From positions 6,804-70,803 of the forward strand of contig CALCXK010000006.1 in NCBI GenBank assembly GCA_937905835.1: a stretch of DNA of 64,000 nt, given 5' to 3'. Origin of the DNA: an uncultured Ilumatobacter sp. GTDB taxonomy: Bacteria > Actinomycetota > Acidimicrobiia > Acidimicrobiales > Ilumatobacteraceae. Shown here piece after piece: positions 43,050 to 51,954 of this stretch. The notes beneath the pieces are model-generated. The model made no database searches. It saw only the letters and a list, made by a program, of their open reading frames with translations, and was not told the DNA's origin. The stretch's first letter is position 1. The number at the start of each line of letters is the position of its first letter. Made by a program: the position numbers and the translations under genes.

Positions 43050-44041
43050 GCGCAGCCGAAGCCTTCAACCATCAGCCGGTGATGCTCGCCGAGATCACGA
43101 AGCTGTTTTCCGGCGTCCCGGCAGGCACCCTCGTCGACGCGACGCTCGGGGGCGGCGGCCACGCCGAAGCCATCCTGAACGCCCATCCCCACCTCGACAT
43201 TCTCGGCATCGACCAGGACGCCGACGCCCTGGCCGCAGCGATGACTCGACTCGACGCGCAGCGCCATCGCCTTCGCACGAGCCATCGCCGGTTCAACGAA
43301 TTTTCCGAAGCGCTCGCCGACCACAATGTGACGGAGATCAGCGGCGCACTTTTCGACCTTGGCGTGTCGTCGCCGCAGCTCGACAGGAGTGATCGCGGCT
43401 TCTCGTACCGTCACGACGGTCCGCTCGACATGCGGATGAACGGCGAACAGCAGTGGTCGGCATCCGACGTCGTCAACGGGTACGACGAGTACGAACTCGG
43501 CACCGTCATCAAAAAGTATGGTGACGAGCGCTTCTTCAAGCGCATCTCGCGAGCCATTGTCGCGGCACGTCCGATCACCACCACTGCCGAACTGGCCGAA
43601 GTCGTCACGAGTTCGATTCCAGCTCCGGCCCGGCGCACCGGCGGCCACCCCGCGAAGCGCACGTTCCAGGCCATTCGGATCGAGGTCAATGGCGAGCTTG
43701 ATGTGCTTCCCGATGCACTCGATCAGGCCGTCGAGCACACCGTTCCAGGTGGCCGCATCGCCGTACTGTCGTACCATTCCGGCGAAGACCGCATCGTGAA
43801 GGAACGTTTCGCCGTTGCTGCAGGTGCTTGCGACTGCCCGCATGATCTGCCATGTGTCTGCGGGGCAATTCAGACTGTTCGTATCGTGCGTGGTGTACCG
43901 AAACGCGCCACGGACGATGAGCGCTCGACGAACCGTCGCGCAGCATCGGCCCGTCTCCGTGTCGTCGAGCGCATCGAAACTGTCCGCAAGTCAGATGGCC
44001 TTCCCGTCGGTTCGGATACACCGAGCGGGCGTGAGCACTGA
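43046..44041 (+). CDS. rsmH: 16S rRNA (cytosine(1402)-N4)-methyltransferase
   Basis: 331 residues. FNHQPVMLAEITKLFSGVPAG and VDATLGGGGHAEAIL are family signatures; SAM-binding and catalytic segments LFDLGVSSPQLDRSDRGFSY and LDMRMNGEQQWSASDVVNGY follow. The C-terminal VLSYHSGEDRIVKERFAV is typical. It methylates N4 of C1402 in 16S rRNA and is nearly always second in the dcw cluster. Its stop overlaps the ftsL-like ATG as TGATG. Confidence 0.95.
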   Translation: MSAAEAFNHQPVMLAEITKLFSGVPAGTLVDATLGGGGHAEAILNAHPHLDILGIDQDADALAAAMTRLDAQRHRLRTSHRRFNEFSEALADHNVTEISGALFDLGVSSPQLDRSDRGFSYRHDGPLDMRMNGEQQWSASDVVNGYDEYELGTVIKKYGDERFFKRISRAIVAARPITTTAELAEVVTSSIPAPARRTGGHPAKRTFQAIRIEVNGELDVLPDALDQAVEHTVPGGRIAVLSYHSGEDRIVKERFAVAAGACDCPHDLPCVCGAIQTVRIVRGVPKRATDDERSTNRRAASARLRVVERIETVRKSDGLPVGSDTPSGREH

Positions 44042-44529
44042 TGGCGGTTCCGATCCGCAAGCAATCGACAGCGGCCCGCGTTTCCGCCGGTTCCGCACAG
44101 TCGAAGAAGCCTGCCCTGACGTTGGTCGCAAGCCGCGGTCGACGCTGGCCTGCTGCTCTCGGTGGCTTCGCGCTTCTGGTCGTGCTCGCCGGCATGCTTG
44201 GTGCTGCGGTGTTTCATACTCAGCTCGCCGAACGCCAGCTGAAGATCGGCGAGCTCGAGCGGTCCGTCAATGACGAACGCGAACGCTTCGACGAACTTCG
44301 TTACCGCCGCGCCGAATTGCGCTCACCCGTGCGGCTTGCTGGCGCTGCGGGCGATCTCGGCATGGTCCGTGGCGATACCGGCACGTTTGCCGAACTCGAC
44401 AGCTGGGCAACTGCCCGCCAGCTTGCAGCAGCCGGGGTGATCGACGACGCCTCACGGCAGGTCATCATCAACACCGATCCACTTCAACAGTTCAGTGACG
44501 TCAAGCGCGTCTCGGCAGGCCAGCCCTAG
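44041..44529 (+). CDS. ftsL: FtsL-like division protein
   Basis: 162 residues. A basic N-terminal tail of about 35 residues is followed by one TM helix (about 39-58) and a coiled-coil-like periplasmic segment (LKIGELERSVNDERERFDEL). That layout, and the position between rsmH and ftsI, is typical of FtsL. Sequence similarity between FtsL proteins is low, so the call rests on topology and synteny. It would form the FtsQLB complex that activates FtsW-FtsI. The extra C-terminal 60 residues are longer than in most FtsL proteins. Confidence 0.75.
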   Translation: MAVPIRKQSTAARVSAGSAQSKKPALTLVASRGRRWPAALGGFALLVVLAGMLGAAVFHTQLAERQLKIGELERSVNDERERFDELRYRRAELRSPVRLAGAAGDLGMVRGDTGTFAELDSWATARQLAAAGVIDDASRQVIINTDPLQQFSDVKRVSAGQP

Positions 44530-44535
44530 GAGACC

Positions 44536-46674
44536 ATGATGGCAACGCGCTCGCATTCACCTCGCATGTCCGACCGAATGTCGGGCCGCAACAATGCCGC
44601 GGCTCCGCAACAGCGCGCCGCTGCAGGCCGCTCGGCATCCGGCCGCCCGACTGCGGGCCGTGCCGCTCGCATCGCCGCTCAGCGCTCGACACCCAGTAAG
44701 AATTCGAGCCGAACATCGAGTTCGGCAACAGCGCGCCGTGCTGAACCTCAGCGTCGCTCCTCGTCGGCGACGCCGGTGCGCGGTGCCGTGACATCGAGCC
44801 GCGCCGCTGTTGGCACAACTCGCCGTTCGCCCGTCGCTTCGACGAAGCGCAGGGCGACCGAATCAAACAAGCGCTCCGCAGCGCGTGACGTCGAGTGGAA
44901 ACGCCGCAAGGTTTCAGCCCCGCCGCCCGAGAAACGGACCAGGCAGCGCTGTGTGGCGTCGCCCCTGCGTCGTCTACGCATCGCCCTCGTGGTCGTCGCC
45001 GTGGTACTGCTTGCCATCGTCGTGCGCGTCGCCTACCTCCAGACCAAGGAAGCCGACTCACTCCAGTCCGCTGGCGCCGGCCAGTGGACTCGCACCTATT
45101 CGCTTCCGGCACAGCGCGGCACGATGTTCGACCGTCACGGGAACGAACTGGCAATGTCGGTGCCTGCCGCATCGATCTCGATCAACCCGAAACTGCTCGT
45201 CGACGGTGCCGTCATTGTCCAGGAACTGGACACGCTGCTCGATCTGAGCGACGACGAGGTCGCATCGCTGCTGCGCGAAGTCGAGAGCAAGGATCGCGGC
45301 TTCGTCTATGTCGCGCGTCAGGTCGACGCCAACGCCGGGGACTTTGTCAGCGCACTCGGCCACGCTGGCGTCAACGTCGACGATGTGTCACGCCGAGAGA
45401 TGCCGGGTGGCGACACCGGGCGCAGCGTGCTCGGTCGAACCAACATCGACGGTGTCGGGATTGCAGGTCTCGAGAAGCAGTACGACGACATGATGACCGG
45501 CACAGGTGGCTCGATGACCCGCGAAGTCGATCCGCAGCAGCGGACAATCGCTGGTTCCGAATCGATCACGCAGGCGCCGGTCGCCGGCAATGACCTTGTC
45601 TTGACAATCGATCGTTCAATCCAGTTCGCCACCGAGCAAGTGCTGCTCGAACAACTCGAACGCATTGGGGCCAAGGGCGGCACGGTCATTGCCCTCGAAA
45701 CGAAGACCGGCGAAATCCTCGGCCTCGCATCGGTCCGTCGGGACGACCAAAGCGGTGAGTATGGCGTCACCAATGGCAATTTCGCCGCTGTTGATTCTTA
45801 CGAACCGGGCTCCGTGGCCAAGGTCATCACCATTGCCGGCGCACTCGATGCTGGCGTTGTCACTCCGGACGCGACCTTCACCGTGCCGTGGCGCAAGCAG
45901 TACGGCGACGACCTTCTCAAGGACTCCCACGAGCACCCCGACGAGCTGATGACGGTCTCCGACATCCTCACCGAATCGTCGAATATCGGCACGATCATGG
46001 TGCAGCAGGAACTCGGTCGCTACGAGCACTACGACTACATGACCGCCTTCGGTCTCGGTTCTAAGACGGCGCTCGATTTTCCCGGCGAATCGCCCGGAAT
46101 CCTCAAGGACGTCGACGACCTGTGGGGTTCTGAACGAGTGACGGTCGCGTACGGCCAGGGCATGTCGAGCACCTCACTCCAGCTTGTCGCCGCGATCAAC
46201 GTCATCGCCAACGGCGGCATCTACGTGGCCCCGAAGCTGGTCAAGGCGACCGTCGGCCCGGACGGCAAGCAGACGCCAATGCCCTCCGCCGCGTCGCATC
46301 GCGTGGTGTCCGAACGAGCGGCAGCCCAGACCACAGCGATGATGCAGCGCGTGGTCTGCGAAGGCACGGCTACGAGGGCGCAAGTGGGCAACCTGCCCAT
46401 CGCCGGCAAGACCGGTACGGCGTTCAAGGCAGCGGACAATGGCACGTACTTCAACGCAAACGGCCAGCGCATTTACTACGCGAGCTTCGTCGGTTTCTTC
46501 CCGGCCGACAACCCGCAGATCACCATTCTCGTCTCGGTGGACGAACCGCCGGCCGGCACGAACGATCGCTTCGGTGGCACGGCCGCTGCGCCGGTCTTCG
46601 CAGCCCTGGTCCCGACACTTCTGCATGAGCGAAACATCCAGCCTGCACCTGGTAGTAGGGGATGCCCCGAGTGA
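44536..46674 (+). CDS. ftsI: Septal penicillin-binding protein (transpeptidase)
   Basis: 712 residues. A very basic, Ala/Ser/Arg-rich cytoplasmic tail of about 145 residues precedes the TM helix (about 148-168). The pedestal domain follows, and the transpeptidase has SVAK (Ser426, Lys429), SSN and KTGT. The domain order is that of FtsI/PBP3, the septal cross-linking enzyme working with FtsW. AGGAGA at 44528-44533 fits the second ATG (44539, spacing 5) better than the first. The basic tail is far longer than in E. coli and similar in style to the tail on FtsW. Confidence 0.93.
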   Translation: MMATRSHSPRMSDRMSGRNNAAAPQQRAAAGRSASGRPTAGRAARIAAQRSTPSKNSSRTSSSATARRAEPQRRSSSATPVRGAVTSSRAAVGTTRRSPVASTKRRATESNKRSAARDVEWKRRKVSAPPPEKRTRQRCVASPLRRLRIALVVVAVVLLAIVVRVAYLQTKEADSLQSAGAGQWTRTYSLPAQRGTMFDRHGNELAMSVPAASISINPKLLVDGAVIVQELDTLLDLSDDEVASLLREVESKDRGFVYVARQVDANAGDFVSALGHAGVNVDDVSRREMPGGDTGRSVLGRTNIDGVGIAGLEKQYDDMMTGTGGSMTREVDPQQRTIAGSESITQAPVAGNDLVLTIDRSIQFATEQVLLEQLERIGAKGGTVIALETKTGEILGLASVRRDDQSGEYGVTNGNFAAVDSYEPGSVAKVITIAGALDAGVVTPDATFTVPWRKQYGDDLLKDSHEHPDELMTVSDILTESSNIGTIMVQQELGRYEHYDYMTAFGLGSKTALDFPGESPGILKDVDDLWGSERVTVAYGQGMSSTSLQLVAAINVIANGGIYVAPKLVKATVGPDGKQTPMPSAASHRVVSERAAAQTTAMMQRVVCEGTATRAQVGNLPIAGKTGTAFKAADNGTYFNANGQRIYYASFVGFFPADNPQITILVSVDEPPAGTNDRFGGTAAAPVFAALVPTLLHERNIQPAPGSRGCPE

Positions 46675-48149
46675 CAGGCCCCTCGACGGTCGCCTCGCTC
46701 GCCGCACTGCTCGCCGATATGTTTGGAGGAGCGATCGCAGAGGTTCATGGAGACGGAGCGACGCGGATCTCCACCGTCACGCACGACTCTCGTGCAGTCA
46801 ACAGTGGTTCACTGTTCGCATGCCTGCGCGGTGAACGCGTCGACGGACACGACTTCGCTGCCGCAGCAGTTGCGGCAGGCGCAGCAGCGCTGCTCGTCGA
46901 CCATCGGCTCGACGCTGGAACGGTTGGCGGCGTCGCCCAGTTAGTCGTTGACGACACTCGCCTCCGGCTTGGACCGATCTCCGCATCGCTCGTGGGCGAC
47001 CCGAGTACCCGAATGACGACCGTTGGTATCACCGGGACCAACGGTAAGACGACGACGAGCCTGATGCTCGAAGCAATCTTTGTTGCCCACGGCCAACGAG
47101 TCGGCGTGATTGGCACGCTCAATGGCCCCCACACCACCCCTGAGGCACCCGAACTCCAGCAGCGTCTCGCCGAGTTCGTCGCGGACGACTGTTCGGCAGC
47201 GGTGCTCGAAGTGTCATCCCATGCACTGACGCTGCATCGCGTCGACGGTACACACTTTGACGCTGTCGTGTTCACCAACTTCGGACGCGACCATCTTGAC
47301 CTCCACGGAACTCCTGAGGACTATTTCCGAGCCAAGGCATCGTTGTTCGACATTCGCTTTGCGCCGCTCGCAGTGATCAACATCGACGACACACATGGCC
47401 AGCTGCTGACCGATGTGATCGCAGGCGGCGACGGTCCGTCGATGCGAGTTGTCACCTTTTCAGCCGGTGAACTCGTCGACGTGGAGGTCACCGCAACGTC
47501 ACTCAGCTACGAGTGGAGCGGACGTCGGATTCGTGTCGAAATCGGCGGAGCGTTCAACGTCTCCAACTCACTGGCCGCTGTTGTCACAGCGACTGAACTC
47601 GGTGTCCCGCTTGACGACATCGTCAGTGGACTCGCGCGACTTGACGCCATCCCTGGACGCTTCGAAACTGTCACCTGGCCTGCGGGTATCGATGGCGGCT
47701 TCTCCGTCATTGTCGACTACGCCCACACCCCGGATGGGCTGACCGAAGTGATTGCCGCAGCCCGCTCTGTGGTCGCCAAATCGGCATCTGTGATTGTCGT
47801 GTTCGGGTGCGGCGGCGACCGCGATCGTGGCAAGCGTGCGGAGATGGGAGCGGCTGCTGCAGTTGGCGCCGATCGAGTGATCGTCACCTCCGACAATCCG
47901 AGGTCCGAGGAGCCGATGCAGATCATCAATGACATCGTCGCGGGGGTGCCGAGCAACTACCGTGCTCGAGTCACGTTGAACCCCGACCGGCACCAGGCTG
48001 TTGGAGAGGCATTGCACGTGGCGCGCAATGGTGACATTGTCGTCATTGCGGGCAAGGGCCACGAAAAGAAGCAGGATCTCGGCGACTCGGTCGTCGAGTT
48101 CGACGATCGAGCAGTCGCTCGATCGTTCATGGAAAGTAGTTCTCGATGA
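46671..48149 (+). CDS. murE: UDP-MurNAc-L-Ala-D-Glu:meso-diaminopimelate ligase
   Basis: 492 residues from a GTG that overlaps the ftsI stop as GTGA, with AGGGG 9 bases upstream. An ATG at 46662 would add three residues but sits directly on that AGGGG. Motifs: DSRAVNSGSLFACLRG, GITGTNGKTTTSLMLEAIF (ATP), YFRAKASLF with the carbamylated lysine, and SDNPRSEEP. The DNPR motif predicts meso-diaminopimelate rather than lysine as the third residue. It is followed directly by mraY, with no murF between them. Confidence 0.93.
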   Translation: MTGPSTVASLAALLADMFGGAIAEVHGDGATRISTVTHDSRAVNSGSLFACLRGERVDGHDFAAAAVAAGAAALLVDHRLDAGTVGGVAQLVVDDTRLRLGPISASLVGDPSTRMTTVGITGTNGKTTTSLMLEAIFVAHGQRVGVIGTLNGPHTTPEAPELQQRLAEFVADDCSAAVLEVSSHALTLHRVDGTHFDAVVFTNFGRDHLDLHGTPEDYFRAKASLFDIRFAPLAVINIDDTHGQLLTDVIAGGDGPSMRVVTFSAGELVDVEVTATSLSYEWSGRRIRVEIGGAFNVSNSLAAVVTATELGVPLDDIVSGLARLDAIPGRFETVTWPAGIDGGFSVIVDYAHTPDGLTEVIAAARSVVAKSASVIVVFGCGGDRDRGKRAEMGAAAAVGADRVIVTSDNPRSEEPMQIINDIVAGVPSNYRARVTLNPDRHQAVGEALHVARNGDIVVIAGKGHEKKQDLGDSVVEFDDRAVARSFMESSSR

Positions 48150-49192
48150 TCGCTCTCATGATCGCCACGGCGGTCTCGACGTTGGTGTCGCTTTTCGGCA
48201 CCCGTTACCTCATCATCTTCTTTCGGACACGCGGTCAGGGCCAGCCGATTCTTGGCAAGGAAGACCGCGGTCCAGAACACCACATGATCAAGCAGGGCAC
48301 CCCGACGATGGGCGGCATCGCCATCGTCGGTGCTGCATTCATCGGGTGGGTTGCGGCCCACGTCCGTGATCTCGCCTTCTCCAACCAGACCATGATCGTG
48401 TGGGTCGGCGTGCTGCTCCTCGCAGCAATGGGCTTTCTTGACGACTTCATCAAGGTCCGCAAAGGTCACAACCGGGGCATCTTCTGGAAGCAAAAGAACT
48501 ACATCACGTTGCTCATGAGCTTCGCGATGGCCTGGGTTCTTGTGGTCGGCACGGGCATCTCCCAGACGATCTCGGTCACCCGCCCGGAAATCGGCATCGA
48601 GGTTCCCACAGTGGTGTGGGTGCTGTGGGCTGGCATCATCATCTGGGCGACAACGAACGCTGTCAACGTGACCGATGGTCTCGACGGGCTCGCTGCAGGC
48701 TCGGCCCTGATGGGCTTTGGCGCCTTCGCCCTGATCGGCTACTGGCTATTCCGCAACCACGACGTCTACGGTATGGCCGTCAACCCGCTCGACATGGGTG
48801 TCTTCGCAGCTTCGTTTGCCGGTGGCTGCCTCGGGTTCCTCTGGTGGAATGCCGCACCCGCGAAGATCTTCATGGGTGACGTCGGTGCCCTCGCCATCGG
48901 TTCTGCACTCGCGTTCCTCGCCTTGACGACGAATACCCATCTGCTGATCATCTTGATCTGCGGCATCAACGTGATGGAAGCCGGTTCGGTCGCCATCCAG
49001 ATGGCTGTTTTTAAGGCTTCGGGGCGGACCAAGCGCCTGTTCCGAATGTCGCCGATCCACCACCACTTCGAACTACTCGGCTGGCCCGAGACCACCGTCA
49101 TCATCCGCTTCTGGCTGCTCGCCAGCATCTCGATCGCCACAGCAGTTGCCATCTTTATTGCCGACTTCACCAACGTGGCGGTCGGCTTGTGA
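48146..49192 (+). CDS. mraY: Phospho-MurNAc-pentapeptide translocase
   Basis: 348 residues with about ten TM helices. Conserved cytosolic loops are present: GTPTMGGIAI near residue 52, the Asp pair in GFLDDFIKV near 96, NAVNVTDGLDGLAAG near 172, and HHHFELLGWPE near the C-terminus. It transfers phospho-MurNAc-pentapeptide from UDP to undecaprenyl phosphate, giving lipid I in the membrane. The ATG overlaps the murE stop as ATGA, and its own stop overlaps murD as GTGA. Confidence 0.95.
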   Translation: MIALMIATAVSTLVSLFGTRYLIIFFRTRGQGQPILGKEDRGPEHHMIKQGTPTMGGIAIVGAAFIGWVAAHVRDLAFSNQTMIVWVGVLLLAAMGFLDDFIKVRKGHNRGIFWKQKNYITLLMSFAMAWVLVVGTGISQTISVTRPEIGIEVPTVVWVLWAGIIIWATTNAVNVTDGLDGLAAGSALMGFGAFALIGYWLFRNHDVYGMAVNPLDMGVFAASFAGGCLGFLWWNAAPAKIFMGDVGALAIGSALAFLALTTNTHLLIILICGINVMEAGSVAIQMAVFKASGRTKRLFRMSPIHHHFELLGWPETTVIIRFWLLASISIATAVAIFIADFTNVAVGL

Positions 49193-50556
49193 CGGCACTC
49201 GTTTACGGTCTCGCTGTCGCCGGCGAGGCGACCGTTCGAGCGCTGTTGCGACACGGCGTTGCGGTCATGGTCGCGGACGACACGGTGACCGACGCCCGAC
49301 GCGCGTTGGCGGCAGAGCTCGGTGTCGAACTGATTGACGCCGCACAGACAACTGTTGAGCAGTTGCTCGATGGGTGCACCCTGCTGTGCCCGGCGCCGGG
49401 TGTCCCCGAGCACCACCCGATCATCGCTGCGGCGCAGCGCCTCGGCCTCGACATCGTGTCGGAAATCGAGCTGGCCTATCGGTGGGAACAAGAACGTCCA
49501 GGCGGCCCGCGCCCGATGCTCGCTGTCACTGGCACGGACGGCAAGACCTCGACCACCCAACTCACCGTCGCGATGCTCGAAGCTGCAGGCGTGCGTTCGG
49601 TCGACGCCGGCAACACCGACACACCGCTCGTTGACGCGATCGACGCACGTCACGATGACGGAACCGAGATGTACGACGCATTCGTCGTCGAGTGTTCAAG
49701 CTTCCGGCTCGCCTTCACGCCAACCTTTCGCGCCAACGCGGCCGTGTGGCTCAACGTACAACCGGACCATCTCAACTGGCACAGGTCGATGGCGTCATAC
49801 GAGGCAGCTAAGGCCCAGGTGTTCGCGAACCAGCAGCCCGACGACGTCGTCATCGGGCTCGCGACCGACGCCGCCGTCATGGGCCACCTCGCTACAGCGC
49901 CGGGACGTGTGTTGAGCTTTGGGCTGGCAGTAGGGGAGTACCGGTCGGAAGGCGGTCTCCTCATCGGACCGTCGGGAACGATCGCTCCGATCGCGTCGCT
50001 GCGCCGGACGCTGCCGCATGACATCACCAACGCACTCGCGGCCTCGGCGCTCGTTCTCGAGACCGGGCTCGCCGACGCCGATGCGATCGAATGCGCGCTC
50101 GGGACCTTCGTCGCCCCACCGCACCGTCTCGAACGGCTCGGGAGCCACAACGGCGCGGACTGGTTTAACGATTCGAAGGCGACCACGCCGTACGCTGCGG
50201 CGGCGGCCATTCGCTCGTTTGAGAACATCGTCCTCATCGCTGGCGGCGCTGACAAGGGTGTCGATCTGTCGTCGATGGCGGACGAAGCATGGCGCTGCAC
50301 TGGTGTGCTCGCCATTGGCACGACGGCGTCCGCGATCGCCAATGTTTTCGCCAGTGTCGCGAGAGTCGAGTCAGTCGGCACGCTCGAGCGAGCCGTCGAA
50401 CGTGCCGCCACATGGGCGCGGCCTGGCGACACTGTTCTCTTATCGCCGGGGTGCGCCAGTCTTGATCAGTTCACCAATTTCGAAGTGCGCGGCGAAGCGT
50501 TCCGCTTGCTCTTCGCTCAGCTTGCCGAACAACAACTACAAGGAGTCTCAGCGTGA
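49189..50556 (+). CDS. murD: UDP-MurNAc-L-alanine:D-glutamate ligase
   Basis: 455 residues from a GTG overlapping the mraY stop. Rossmann-like N-domain GLAVAGEATVRALLRHGVAV; the ATP loop reads GTDGKTST instead of the common GTNGKTT; VECSSFRLAFTPTFRANAAV and LNVQPDHLNWH lie in the central domain. The C-domain begins DWFNDSKATTPYAAAAAI. It adds D-glutamate, the second step after MurC. Gene order puts it after mraY, as usual. Confidence 0.93.
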   Translation: MTALVYGLAVAGEATVRALLRHGVAVMVADDTVTDARRALAAELGVELIDAAQTTVEQLLDGCTLLCPAPGVPEHHPIIAAAQRLGLDIVSEIELAYRWEQERPGGPRPMLAVTGTDGKTSTTQLTVAMLEAAGVRSVDAGNTDTPLVDAIDARHDDGTEMYDAFVVECSSFRLAFTPTFRANAAVWLNVQPDHLNWHRSMASYEAAKAQVFANQQPDDVVIGLATDAAVMGHLATAPGRVLSFGLAVGEYRSEGGLLIGPSGTIAPIASLRRTLPHDITNALAASALVLETGLADADAIECALGTFVAPPHRLERLGSHNGADWFNDSKATTPYAAAAAIRSFENIVLIAGGADKGVDLSSMADEAWRCTGVLAIGTTASAIANVFASVARVESVGTLERAVERAATWARPGDTVLLSPGCASLDQFTNFEVRGEAFRLLFAQLAEQQLQGVSA

Positions 50557-51953
50557 CATCGACACTGACTGTCGCTGACCGTCGTCGGGCCACGCTTGAC
50601 CGACGTGCGACCGACGCGCCAGCCGGCCGGAACACACCAGCAAGTGGTCCGACTCGACGCTCGGCTCCGGCCCGCAAGCCTGCCGCTCGCGCTACGACGA
50701 ATCGCGCTGTGGGTGTTCGTGCCCACGGTGTTGCAGGGGACCGGCCGAGCTCGCTCCGTCCGGTTGGCGCGGCGGCTCACACCGTCGAACGCGTCGGTCC
50801 GATCACCAAGTTCGGTCGGTCGATGCGCGCTGATGTGAGCTCAAAGCGGAAACTCGGCCCGCCTCCAGGCACCTTCTACGTGATTGTCAGCGTGGTCCTC
50901 GTGTTCGTCATGCTCGGCCTTGTCATGGTGCTCTCCGCATCGGCAGTCACGCAGGCTAACGTTGGCAACTCGCCGTACGCAGTGTTCTCGAGGCAGGTGA
51001 TATGGGCGAGTTTTGGCCTCATCGGCATGATCTTCGCGACACAGGTTCCGTACACGATCTGGAAGCCCCTCACCATTCCGCTGCTTGCACTCGGTACTGC
51101 AGCAATGGCAGCACCGTTCGTTCCAGGTCTCGGCACCCCGGTCAACGGAGCACACTCATGGATCCAGTTCGCGGGCCTTTCTATGCAGCCGTCTGAGTTC
51201 CTGAAGCTGGTTGTTGTCATCGCCGCATCCAGCCTGCTCACGGTGCGGGCCCATGAGCTTGGCGATCTCCGCAAGACGCTTTACCCCATCGCTGCACTCG
51301 CTGGAGCGGCCGCAGCAATGAGCCTCGTCCAGGGCGACCTCGGATCCGCCATCGTCCTCGGGGCGATCGTGTTGAGCGTGGCGTGGATTGCGGGTGTCCC
51401 GATATGGCCCCTGACTGGCCTCACGCTGACCATCGTCGTCGTAGCGATCGGGATCGTGGTATCGGACCCCCGTCGACTCAGCCGGTTCACGGCCTTCATG
51501 AATATCGAAGAAACCAAGGAGTTCGAGTCGTACCAGGTGTACCAGGGGCTCGTCAGCATCGCCAACGGTGGCCTGACCGGCTCAGGCATCGGTGGGAGCC
51601 GGACCAAGCTCGGCTATCTGCCCTATGCCCACAGCGACTTCATCTTCTCGATCATTGCTGACGAACTGGGGATGATCGGCGCCGCTGCAGTCATCGGTGG
51701 TTTCATTGTTCTCGTGGCCTTCGGTATCCAAGCTGCCCTTGCCGCACCCGACCGATTTGGCATGCTGCTGGCTGGTGGGATCTCGGCGTGGTTCGGAGTG
51801 CAGACGATCATCAACCTCGGCGGTGTCACCGGCGTGATGCCAGTGACAGGCCTCACCCTGCCGTTCTTTTCGGCTGGCGGTAGTTCGCTGTTCGTCAGCA
51901 TGTTCGCGGCCGGATTGCTGCTGAGCGTCGCTCGACGAGCGACACGATCCTGA
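50553..51953 (+). CDS. ftsW: Lipid II polymerase FtsW (SEDS family)
   Basis: 466 residues from a GTG overlapping the murD stop. About 105 residues of basic, Ala/Pro/Arg-rich cytoplasmic tail precede ten TM helices that begin near residue 107. Signature loops include GAHSWIQFAGLSMQPSEFLK near 191, ANGGLTGSGIGGSRTKLGYL near 338 and AHSDFIFSIIADELG just after. FtsW polymerises lipid II at the septum together with FtsI. RodA is the alternative, but dcw position supports FtsW. Confidence 0.93.
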   Translation: MTSTLTVADRRRATLDRRATDAPAGRNTPASGPTRRSAPARKPAARATTNRAVGVRAHGVAGDRPSSLRPVGAAAHTVERVGPITKFGRSMRADVSSKRKLGPPPGTFYVIVSVVLVFVMLGLVMVLSASAVTQANVGNSPYAVFSRQVIWASFGLIGMIFATQVPYTIWKPLTIPLLALGTAAMAAPFVPGLGTPVNGAHSWIQFAGLSMQPSEFLKLVVVIAASSLLTVRAHELGDLRKTLYPIAALAGAAAAMSLVQGDLGSAIVLGAIVLSVAWIAGVPIWPLTGLTLTIVVVAIGIVVSDPRRLSRFTAFMNIEETKEFESYQVYQGLVSIANGGLTGSGIGGSRTKLGYLPYAHSDFIFSIIADELGMIGAAAVIGGFIVLVAFGIQAALAAPDRFGMLLAGGISAWFGVQTIINLGGVTGVMPVTGLTLPFFSAGGSSLFVSMFAAGLLLSVARRATRS

Positions 51954-51954
51954 C

